Made by a program: the position numbers and the translations under genes. 33,819 nucleotides of DNA from an uncultured Pelagibacteraceae bacterium. GTDB lineage: Bacteria > Pseudomonadota > Alphaproteobacteria > Pelagibacterales > Pelagibacteraceae. The DNA is taken from NCBI GenBank assembly GCA_902592965.1, contig CACJGL010000011.1:1-33819 (forward strand), written 5' to 3'. Under the pieces are notes generated by a model, which saw only the letters and a list, made by a program, of their open reading frames with translations, did no database searches and had not been told where the DNA came from. Below, in pieces: positions 28,275 to 33,819 of this stretch; position 1 is the stretch's first letter, and the number at the start of each line of letters is the position of its first letter.

Positions 28275-29366
28275 TTAATTAGTTCCTGTTTTTAATTCTT
28301 GTAATGGTAGATATGGCACAACACCTTCTCCTGAATTTTTGTCGATTATTATTTTATTAATATCAGCTAATACTTCTTCCATTGTCTCAAGATACATTCT
28401 TTCTTGAGTTACTTTTTTAGCTTTTGCATACTCATTATAAATTGATAAAAATCTACTTGCTTCTCCTTCTGCCTTAGCAACAACTTCTTTTTTATAAGCT
28501 TCTGCTGCTTGTAGAATTTTCGCTGCTTCTCCTCGTGCTCTTGGTATCACATCGTTAGCATATGCTTCTGCCTCGTTTTTAGACCTTTCCATGTCCGCCC
28601 TAGCTGCCTGGACATCTCTAAATGCATCAATAACTTGGTCTGGTGGATCGGCTTTTTGAGTTTGAACTTGTGTAATTTGAATTCCACTTGTGTATTCATC
28701 TAGAATTTCTTGAATTATTTCTTGAGTATCAGCTTCTATGAGAGATCTACCTTCAGTCAGAATTGGTTGAATATCAGATCGTGCAATAACTTCTCTCATC
28801 GCTGTTTCAGCAGCTGCTTTAACTGTTCCTTCTGGATCTTGAATTTTAAATAAAAAATTTCCAGCATCTTTAATTACCCAAAATACTGAAAAATCTATAT
28901 TAACTATGTTTTCATCACCTGTTAACATTAAACTTTCTTCTGGAACATCTGCAACTCCGCCTGAGGAAAATCCACTGTCTCTTTCTGACCTAAATCCAAT
29001 ATCCATTCTATTAACTTTCGTAACTTTAGGGGTTAATACATTTTCAATAGGAAAAGGAAGATGATAATTTAATCCAGGTTGAGTAGTTTTAACAAATTTT
29101 CCAAATCTTAATACAACGCCTTGTTCATCAGGTAAAACTCTATAAAGACCACTTAAAGTCCAAACAATTAGGAGAATTATTAGACCAATTATTATTGGCT
29201 TAGCACCGCCTTTACCGCCACCTAAAAATCTATTTATTATTGATTGTAGTTTACTTATAACTTCATCAATATTTGGAGGAGTAGGACCTTTTCTAAATCC
29301 ACCATTTCCACTGCCACCTCCTCCTGGAGGTGTTCCCCATGGGCTTTGATTTCTAAAATCACTCAT
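28275..29366 (-). CDS. hflK: HflK, subunit of the HflKC membrane complex
   Basis: A 363-residue SPFH protein. The Gly/Pro-rich N-terminus ('NQSPWGTPPGGGGSGNGG') is the HflK hallmark. A membrane helix (about 57-76) precedes the SPFH domain with 'EQGVVLRFGKFVKTTQPGLN'. The long helical part has 'AAEAYKKEVVAKAEGEASRF' and ends with 'GVVPYLPLQEL', close to the usual C-terminus. It pairs with HflC to regulate FtsH. It is the first gene of a five-gene minus-strand run and diverges from mrp across 54 bases. Confidence 0.97.
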   Translation of the reverse strand: MSDFRNQSPWGTPPGGGGSGNGGFRKGPTPPNIDEVISKLQSIINRFLGGGKGGAKPIIIGLIILLIVWTLSGLYRVLPDEQGVVLRFGKFVKTTQPGLNYHLPFPIENVLTPKVTKVNRMDIGFRSERDSGFSSGGVADVPEESLMLTGDENIVNIDFSVFWVIKDAGNFLFKIQDPEGTVKAAAETAMREVIARSDIQPILTEGRSLIEADTQEIIQEILDEYTSGIQITQVQTQKADPPDQVIDAFRDVQAARADMERSKNEAEAYANDVIPRARGEAAKILQAAEAYKKEVVAKAEGEASRFLSIYNEYAKAKKVTQERMYLETMEEVLADINKIIIDKNSGEGVVPYLPLQELKTGTN

Positions 29367-29371
29367 AATAC

Positions 29372-29389
29372 GACACTCTATATAGTGTC
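29372..29389. promoter_or_regulatory. Inverted repeat in the hflK/mrp divergent promoter region
   Basis: GACACT (29372-29377) and AGTGTC (29384-29389) form a perfect 6-base dyad around a 6-base AT spacer, immediately upstream of the hflK ATG. It overlaps the predicted hflK -10 box and looks like an operator. No regulator is assigned. Confidence 0.45.
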
Positions 29390-29406
29390 TTTATTAGTAA
29401 AAACAA
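29379..29406 (-). promoter_or_regulatory. Possible promoter for hflK
   Basis: On the minus strand TTGTTT (29401-29406) is 16 bases from TATATA (29379-29384). Transcription would start within about 12 bases of the hflK ATG. On the opposite strand GATAAT at 29407-29412 could serve as the mrp -10 box, but no convincing -35 was seen. Confidence 0.35.
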
Positions 29407-29420
29407 GATAATGGTAAATT

Positions 29421-30245
29421 ATGGATGAAAAAAAAGTAGGTTTAAGTGACACAACAAAGGCAAAAACTGAGCCAAAAACCTTCAGACGGAACCCAATTAT
29501 TGGAACAAAGTTTACAATTGCAATATCAAGTGCAAAAGGAGGAGTAGGAAAGTCAACATTTGCCTCGAATCTTGCTTTGGCATTAAAAAAAATGGACTTA
29601 AATGTCGGATTGCTTGACGCAGATATATATGGACCTTCATTGCCAAAATTATTTTCAATAAATGAAAAGCCTGAAAGTGATGGGCAAAATTTAAAGCCAA
29701 TTTTAAAATATGGAATTCAATGTATGTCCATAGGATTTTTAACAGAAGAGCAAACTCCAATGATTTGGCGTGGTCCAATGGTAATTTCTGCGATAAAAAC
29801 TTTTACACAAAAAGTTTTGTGGAAAAATTTAGATTTTTTAATAGTTGATATGCCACCAGGAACTGGAGATACGCAATTGACTTTTGCACAAGAAATTAAC
29901 ATGGATGGAGTAATAATTATATCTACACCACAAGAGATAGCGTTACAAGATGTAAAGCGTGGAATTAGAATGTTTGACAAACTTAAAGTAAAAATATTAG
30001 GACTTATAGATAATATGAGTCATTTCATTGGAGATGATGGAAAGAAGTATGCAATTTTTGGTGAAGGAGGTGTCAAAAAGACTGCTGAAGAATTTAAAAA
30101 AGATTTTATGGGTGAAATACCAATTGATCCTGAAGTTGGAAAGCAAGGAGATTTGGGTTCGCCTATAGTAGAAAGCAAGCCAGACCATGAGATATCAAAA
30201 AAATATTTTAAGTTTGCAGAAAAAATTAAATCAGTTTATCTTTAA
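29421..30245 (+). CDS. mrp: Mrp/ApbC-family P-loop ATPase (Fe-S carrier type)
   Basis: A 274-residue ParA/MinD-superfamily ATPase. The deviant Walker A is '[18 protein letters not shown]' (about 36-53); '[17 protein letters not shown]', '[18 protein letters not shown]' and '[18 protein letters not shown]' are diagnostic for Mrp. Mrp/Nbp35 proteins act in Fe-S cluster assembly or carriage. Two features depart from E. coli Mrp: no N-terminal DUF59 domain, only about 30 residues before the ATPase core, and no CxxC motif ('[19 protein letters not shown]' where CxxC proteins have two Cys). CxxC-less forms are, as I recall, known in alphaproteobacteria. The 3' end overlaps thyX on the other strand by 20 bases. 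Confidence 0.94.
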   Translation: MDEKKVGLSDTTKAKTEPKTFRRNPIIGTKFTIAISSAKGGVGKSTFASNLALALKKMDLNVGLLDADIYGPSLPKLFSINEKPESDGQNLKPILKYGIQCMSIGFLTEEQTPMIWRGPMVISAIKTFTQKVLWKNLDFLIVDMPPGTGDTQLTFAQEINMDGVIIISTPQEIALQDVKRGIRMFDKLKVKILGLIDNMSHFIGDDGKKYAIFGEGGVKKTAEEFKKDFMGEIPIDPEVGKQGDLGSPIVESKPDHEISKKYFKFAEKIKSVYL

Positions 30246-31173
30246 GATCAAAAGCTTCCATAAGCTCGTTCCATTCTCTTTTCGATAAACCTGTATCATC
30301 GAAAGAAATATTTTGACCTTTTATAAGTTTTTGAATGATAATTTTTCCTTTTGCCGAAACTTCTGTTCCACCAACCCTATAATCCATAAAGGCCTCATAA
30401 GTTATTGGCACCCATTTTTTTACGGTATCAAGCATAGCATCTGCATAAGCTCTTATTTCATATTGTGCATGATGATCTGCTCTGAGCCTCAAAAAATTCA
30501 TCAGATTTAATAAATCTGTTTTCCAATACCATTGGGTATAAGTATTTAATGTTAAGTTCATTCTAGCAAGCTCTCTTGCTAAACCTACAGCATTCTCATC
30601 TATAGTTGATCCATCATATCTTTCATTAAGCATAGTTTCATAATTATTATAAGTTTGTTCAGCATCTCCTTTTAATAAATTCAAAACTTTTTTTGCTTTT
30701 TCTCCATCTAAAATGTCACCTCTACCTTGTCTATTACTTTGTGATTGAGCAGCAAGATGTTGCGGCTCTGGTAGATAAAATTCTTTATCTAAAATCGAGT
30801 ATCTTGCAGAATATTCGTTTACATTTGCTGTTCTATGTCTAATCCATTGTCTTGCTATAAATATAGGTAGCTTTACATGATATTTTATTTCACACATTTC
30901 AAAAGGAGTGCTATGCCAATGTCTCATCAAATATTTTATTAAACCAGAATCTGTTGAAATTTTTTTTGTGCCTTTTCCATAAGAAACTCTAGCAGATTGA
31001 ACTACGGAAGTATCATCACCCATATAATCAACAACTCTTATAAAACCGTGGTCTAATATTGGAATTGCATCGTATAGAATTTTTTCAAGTTCTGGGGCTG
31101 TCACTCTTTTTGTTGAATTTTGCTGAGATTGCTGGTCTTTTATTTCTTTAATTTGTTCGTCAGTTAACTTCAT
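30226..31173 (-). CDS. thyX: FAD-dependent thymidylate synthase ThyX
   Basis: A 315-residue flavoenzyme making dTMP from dUMP with methylene-tetrahydrofolate and NADPH. The ThyX signature is present as '[14 protein letters not shown]' (residues 112-125). '[20 protein letters not shown]' at about 47-66 and '[23 protein letters not shown]' further on are typical of alphaproteobacterial ThyX. It replaces ThyA; use of ThyX avoids the need for dihydrofolate reductase in the cycle. It is a single gene between convergent mrp and the tmRNA gene. Confidence 0.97.
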   Translation of the reverse strand: MKLTDEQIKEIKDQQSQQNSTKRVTAPELEKILYDAIPILDHGFIRVVDYMGDDTSVVQSARVSYGKGTKKISTDSGLIKYLMRHWHSTPFEMCEIKYHVKLPIFIARQWIRHRTANVNEYSARYSILDKEFYLPEPQHLAAQSQSNRQGRGDILDGEKAKKVLNLLKGDAEQTYNNYETMLNERYDGSTIDENAVGLARELARMNLTLNTYTQWYWKTDLLNLMNFLRLRADHHAQYEIRAYADAMLDTVKKWVPITYEAFMDYRVGGTEVSAKGKIIIQKLIKGQNISFDDTGLSKREWNELMEAFDLKDKLI

Positions 31174-31183
31174 GAATAATTTA

Positions 31184-31213
31184 TTGAATCTATTGAATTT
31201 GGTTTTATATTAT
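31184..31213 (+). promoter_or_regulatory. Promoter of the tmRNA gene
   Basis: TTGAAT (31184-31189) and TATTAT (31208-31213) are 18 bases apart; TATATT two bases upstream gives 16. The predicted start near 31219 coincides with the first stem of the tmRNA acceptor piece, which supports the assignment. Confidence 0.5.
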
Positions 31214-31217
31214 TAAT

Positions 31218-31474
31218 GTTGGTTTTCCAACTATGACGATAAACGAATTTCGTAATAACCATTACGGACGTGGGGGCAGTACCCACCACCTCCACCATTT
31301 TCAACTTATGGGGGTGAATTAGGATCGACGGATGACTAAAAGTTATTCTTTCGTTCGGTATTGTTCCGCCGTGAAGGGCTAATTTATAAATGCTAACGAA
31401 AGTTACGCACTTGCAGCTTAATTAATTTATTAATTAAGTTACGGGGTCCGGGGCACCTGGCAACAGAACGCCCC
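31218..31474 (+). ncRNA. ssrA: Two-piece (circularly permuted) transfer-messenger RNA
   Basis: The tmRNA halves are in permuted order. The acceptor piece comes first, starting near hairpin GTTGG-TTTT-CCAAC (31218-31231) and ending at encoded CCA 31295-31297, with T-arm 'GTGGGGGCAGTACCCACC'. A 12-base spacer (31298-31309) is presumably cut out. The coding piece begins GGGGGTGAATTAGGATCGAC at 31310. GGGGGUG pairs with CACCUCC to form a 7-base acceptor stem containing the G3-U70 pair needed for alanine charging. The tag frame runs from GCT at 31392 to TAA at 31419-31421 and encodes ANESYALAA. Its stop lies at the base of a perfect 9-base stem (CTTAATTAA / TTAATTAAG, 31417-31438). The piece closes with stem GGGGC (31450-31454) / GCCCC (31470-31474) around CCTGGCAACAGAA. 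It rescues stalled ribosomes and tags the nascent chain for proteolysis. Exact mature ends are estimates. Confidence 0.93.
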
Positions 31475-31493
31475 TTTAATAAATATTTGTTTT

Positions 31494-31579
31494 TGGTGCG
31501 GTCAGAGAGACTCGAACTCTCATGGGCTAGGCCCACACGGCCCTCAACCGTGCCTGTCTACCAGTTTCAGCATGACCGC
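31494..31579 (-). tRNA. tRNA-Leu, anticodon GAG
   Basis: An 86-base tRNA with an encoded 3' CCA. The acceptor stem is GCGGTCA / TGACCGC. The anticodon stem CACGG / CCGTG encloses loop TTGAGGG, so the anticodon is GAG (plus-strand positions 31543-31545), decoding CUC and CUU. A long variable arm (TGGGCCTAGCCCA, 4-5 base stem) marks a class II tRNA, and the T-arm is GAGAG-TTCGAGT-CTCTC. It is convergent with the tmRNA gene, with 19 bases between them. Confidence 0.97.
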
Positions 31580-31591
31580 ATGTTATGCGGC

Positions 31592-31620
31592 AGATTAAAT
31601 GAATGACAATTCTATTTCAA
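31592..31620 (-). promoter_or_regulatory. Possible promoter of tRNA-Leu
   Basis: On the minus strand TTGAAA (31615-31620) lies 17 bases from TAATCT (31592-31597). Transcription would begin only a few bases before the mature tRNA 5' end, leaving a short leader for RNase P. Confidence 0.45.
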
Positions 31621-31637
31621 GTTGATAAGTTTTTTTT

Positions 31638-32627
31638 ATGGAATTTACTAGTGAAATAAAAAAAGCAACAAGCTCAATTTATAACAAAGTATCAAAAAAA
31701 ATTCCTGAGATAGAATGGGCTACACATGCGCCTTATATTTACAAAATTAATAAATTAAAAAAAGAGAAGAATGCAGTAATTCTTGCTCACAATTATCAAA
31801 CGCCAGAAATTTATCACGGCATTTCAGATTTTTCTGCAGATTCTTTAGCTTTAGCAGTAGAGGCCGCTAAAACAAAAGCAGATATAATTGTAATGTGTGG
31901 AGTTCATTTTATGGCTGAAACTGCAAAATTAATGAGTCCAGAAAAAAAAGTTTTATTACCAGATATGAAGGCAGGTTGTTCACTCTCTTCGTCTATTACA
32001 GGCGATGATGTTAGAAATCTCAAAAAAAAATATCCTGGTGTTCCAGTGGTCTCGTATGTAAATACATCTGCTGATGTTAAAGCTGAAACTGACGTTTGCT
32101 GCACATCTGCAAATGCAGTAAAAATTGTAGAATCATTGGGAGTAAAAAAAGTAATATTCTTACCCGATGATTTTTTAGCTAAATATGTAGCATCACAAAC
32201 AGATATAGAAATTATTTCCTGGAAGGGAACTTGTGAAGTTCATGAACAATTCAATGATCAAGAAATTAATGATATTAGAAAAGCTAATCCAGGTATAAAA
32301 ATAATAGCCCATCCAGAATGTCCACCTGATGTGATACAAGCATCTGATTTTGCAGGTTCTACAAGTGGAATGATTAGATATGTAAGAGATAATCAACCAG
32401 AAAAAGTCATGATGGTTACGGAATGCTCAATGAGCGATAATGTTCAAATTGATAATCCAAATGTTGAATTTATTAGACCATGTAATCTTTGTCCTCATAT
32501 GAAAAGAATAACTTTGCCTAAAATATTAGATTGTTTAGAAAATGAAACTAATGAATTAATAATGGACAATGAGACAATCGAAAAAGCAAGAAAATCTGTA
32601 GAGAGAATGGCAGAAATAGGCAGATAA
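31638..32627 (+). CDS. nadA: Quinolinate synthase NadA
   Basis: A 329-residue [4Fe-4S] enzyme condensing iminoaspartate with dihydroxyacetone phosphate to quinolinate in NAD synthesis. Motifs are 'ILAHNYQTPEIYHGISDFSADSLAL' (about 48-72), 'MKAGCSLS', 'WKGTCEVHEQF' and 'CNLCPHMK'; the cluster ligands are most likely C114, C199 and C285. The ATG is preceded by a run of eight T and no obvious Shine-Dalgarno sequence. nadC follows after 5 bases. nadB (aspartate oxidase), the usual source of iminoaspartate, is not in the window. Confidence 0.96.
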   Translation: MEFTSEIKKATSSIYNKVSKKIPEIEWATHAPYIYKINKLKKEKNAVILAHNYQTPEIYHGISDFSADSLALAVEAAKTKADIIVMCGVHFMAETAKLMSPEKKVLLPDMKAGCSLSSSITGDDVRNLKKKYPGVPVVSYVNTSADVKAETDVCCTSANAVKIVESLGVKKVIFLPDDFLAKYVASQTDIEIISWKGTCEVHEQFNDQEINDIRKANPGIKIIAHPECPPDVIQASDFAGSTSGMIRYVRDNQPEKVMMVTECSMSDNVQIDNPNVEFIRPCNLCPHMKRITLPKILDCLENETNELIMDNETIEKARKSVERMAEIGR

Positions 32628-32632
32628 AATCT

Positions 32633-33469
32633 GTGTCTAAAATTCAATTAAGTAAAAATTTTATAAAATCATCATGTAAATTGGCTTTGAATGAGGACTT
32701 ATATCCATCAGGAGATATTACTTCAGAGCTAATTGATAAAAATATTAAAAAAAAAGTAAAAATGATATGTAACCAAAATGGAATTTTAGGTGGTATAGAT
32801 TTTGCTAAAGAGACTTTTAAATTAGTAGATAAAAAAATAAATTTTAAAAATAAAAAAAAGGATGGATCTCGAATTAAAAAGGGGGAAGTAGTTGCGACTA
32901 TTGATGGTAACCTAAAAAATATTTTGACCGGCGAGAGAGTAGCATTAAACTTTGTTTCCCATATTTCTGGAATAGCAACGAAAACAAATATGTTTGTAAA
33001 AAAAGTTAGAAAAAATACCAAAATATGCTGCACAAGAAAAACGATCCCAAATCTAAGAGTCATCCAAAAATATGCTGTAAAATTAGGTGGTGGAATAAAC
33101 CACAGATTTAACTTAAGTGATGAATACTTAATAAAAGATAACCATATAAGTTCTGAAAAAAATTTTGAAAATTTAATTCAAAGAGCCATTAAAAGGAGGG
33201 GAAGAAAAAAAATTACAGTTGAAGTTGATAATTTATCTCAGCTAAAGAAAATATTGGGTCTGAAATTTGATAGGATTTTATTAGATAATATGAGTTCAAA
33301 AAATTTAAAAAAGGCAGTCAAAATGTCTAGGAAATTTTATGAAACTGAAGCATCAGGAGGAATTAACTTAAAGAATGTTAAAAATGTTTCCTCTACTGGT
33401 GTAGATAGAATTTCCATAGGATCCTTAACTCACTCAATTAATGCATTAGACTTAAAATTGGAAATCTAA
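32633..33469 (+). CDS. nadC: Nicotinate-nucleotide pyrophosphorylase NadC
   Basis: A 278-residue quinolinate phosphoribosyltransferase: quinolinate plus PRPP gives nicotinate mononucleotide, CO2 and PPi. Family motifs: 'NQNGILGGIDFA', 'GERVALNFVSHISGIAT', 'CCTRKTIPNLRVIQKYAV', 'GGGINHRFNLSDEYLIKDNHI', 'VEVDNLSQL', 'ILLDNMS' and 'EASGGINLKNV'. The start is GTG at 32633-32635, 5 bases after nadA, and the product MSKIQLSKNFI has the expected N-terminal helix. The gene is unusually Lys-rich, as expected at this base composition. The end is 9 bases from the convergent ppdK end. Confidence 0.96.
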   Translation: MSKIQLSKNFIKSSCKLALNEDLYPSGDITSELIDKNIKKKVKMICNQNGILGGIDFAKETFKLVDKKINFKNKKKDGSRIKKGEVVATIDGNLKNILTGERVALNFVSHISGIATKTNMFVKKVRKNTKICCTRKTIPNLRVIQKYAVKLGGGINHRFNLSDEYLIKDNHISSEKNFENLIQRAIKRRGRKKITVEVDNLSQLKKILGLKFDRILLDNMSSKNLKKAVKMSRKFYETEASGGINLKNVKNVSSTGVDRISIGSLTHSINALDLKLEI

Positions 33470-33478
33470 AATTTAATT

Positions 33479-33819
33479 TTATTTTTTTAATTGAGCTTGA
33501 GCAGCAGCCAGTCTTGCGATAGGTACTCTATAAGGTGAACAGGATACATAATCTAAACCAGCACGTGCACAAAAGTCGATACTTTTCGGATCACCTCCAT
33601 GTTCGCCACATATACCGAGTTTGATTTTTTTATTGGTTTTTCTACCTTTTTTTGTTGCTATTTCTATCAAATCTCCAACTCCGTCATCTATAGAAACAAA
33701 TGGATCAATATTGAAAATTTTATTATCAATATAATCATTTAAAAACTTTCCACTATCATCTCTGCTAATGCCAAAAGTTGTTTGTGTTAAGTCATTTGTT
33801 CCAAAACTAAAGAATTCCG
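33479..33819 (-). CDS. ppdK: Pyruvate, phosphate dikinase, C-terminal end (5' part outside window)
   Basis: The last 113 codons of a gene that continues past the right edge; the frame is open from 33817. The visible part is the C-terminal PEP/pyruvate-binding TIM barrel. '[21 protein letters not shown]' (split over the first residues) and the catalytic-Cys region '[20 protein letters not shown]' are diagnostic, and '[10 protein letters not shown]' carries substrate contacts. PPDK interconverts pyruvate, ATP and phosphate with PEP, AMP and PPi. The apparent start at 33670 is an internal methionine. Confidence 0.95.
   Translation of the reverse strand, partial: EFFSFGTNDLTQTTFGISRDDSGKFLNDYIDNKIFNIDPFVSIDDGVGDLIEIATKKGRKTNKKIKLGICGEHGGDPKSIDFCARAGLDYVSCSPYRVPIARLAAAQAQLKK

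Noticed and set aside
29366..29385. Sequence resembling a T7 promoter (TAATACGAC...CTATATAG) next to the hflK start
   Set aside because: It matches only the first nine bases and a shifted TATAG, with two extra bases. It overlaps the natural hflK start and dyad, so vector contamination or a phage promoter is not supported.
31450..31493. GGGGC/GCCCC hairpin followed by T-rich DNA, taken as an intrinsic terminator
   Set aside because: The hairpin encloses the CCTGGCAACAGAA loop typical of the tmRNA coding piece, so it is part of the RNA. The T-rich stretch is interrupted, and termination there is unproven.
32644..33063. 139-codon minus-strand open frame opposite nadC
   Set aside because: It is a hydrophobic shadow frame of a Lys-rich gene (AAA/AAG read as TTT/CTT). 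nadC is clearly the real gene.

Overview
The window reads as a piece of a very small, AT-rich alphaproteobacterial chromosome, most likely SAR11 (Pelagibacterales). This is an inference from low G+C, gene spacings mostly from -20 to +50 bases, a circularly permuted split tmRNA of the alphaproteobacterial type, ThyX-type thymidylate synthase, and alphaproteobacterial-looking ilvBNC, hflKC, mreBCD and PPDK proteins. I cannot place it to species without a search.

Layout. (1) Positions 1-8467, plus strand: the 3' part of a minor-pilin operon. It holds the end of a PilW-like gene, PilX, an unrecognised secreted protein, a large PilY1 tip protein and an autotransporter-like outer-membrane protein. 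(2) 8456-12907, minus strand: pilD, moxR, a DUF58 gene and a TgpA-like transglutaminase gene. PilD would process the prepilins of block 1. (3) 13076-14365, plus strand: a lone GAF-PP2C (RsbU-like) phosphatase gene. (4) 14366-24850, minus strand: ilvB-ilvN-ilvC-leuA (branched-chain amino acids) running directly into mreB-mreC-mreD-mrdA-rodA (rod-shape elongasome). (5) 24902-29366, minus strand: hflK-hflC-DUF2065-degP-miaA (membrane and periplasmic proteostasis, then tRNA modification). (6) 29421-30245 plus: mrp; 30226-31173 minus: thyX. (7) 31174-31637, the only long stretch without a protein gene: a permuted tmRNA gene (plus) facing a tRNA-Leu(GAG) gene (minus). (8) 31638-33469 plus: nadA-nadC (NAD synthesis). 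(9) 33479-33819 minus: C-terminal end of pyruvate phosphate dikinase.

Most of the window is conserved housekeeping sequence. The unusual part is the pilus block. PilY1 appears to carry a whole beta-propeller inserted in its von Willebrand A domain, just after the metal-binding DxSxS motif. It is followed 13 bases later by an autotransporter-like protein with a non-standard coiled-coil tail behind its barrel, and an uncharacterised secreted protein sits between pilX and pilY1. Together these suggest a cell-surface attachment module worth study. Smaller points are a Glu in place of the metal-binding Asp in acetolactate synthase, a hairpin over a possible leuA start, a dyad in the hflK/mrp divergent promoter, and the short tmRNA tag ANESYALAA.

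No insertion sequences, prophage genes, CRISPR arrays or rRNA genes were seen.
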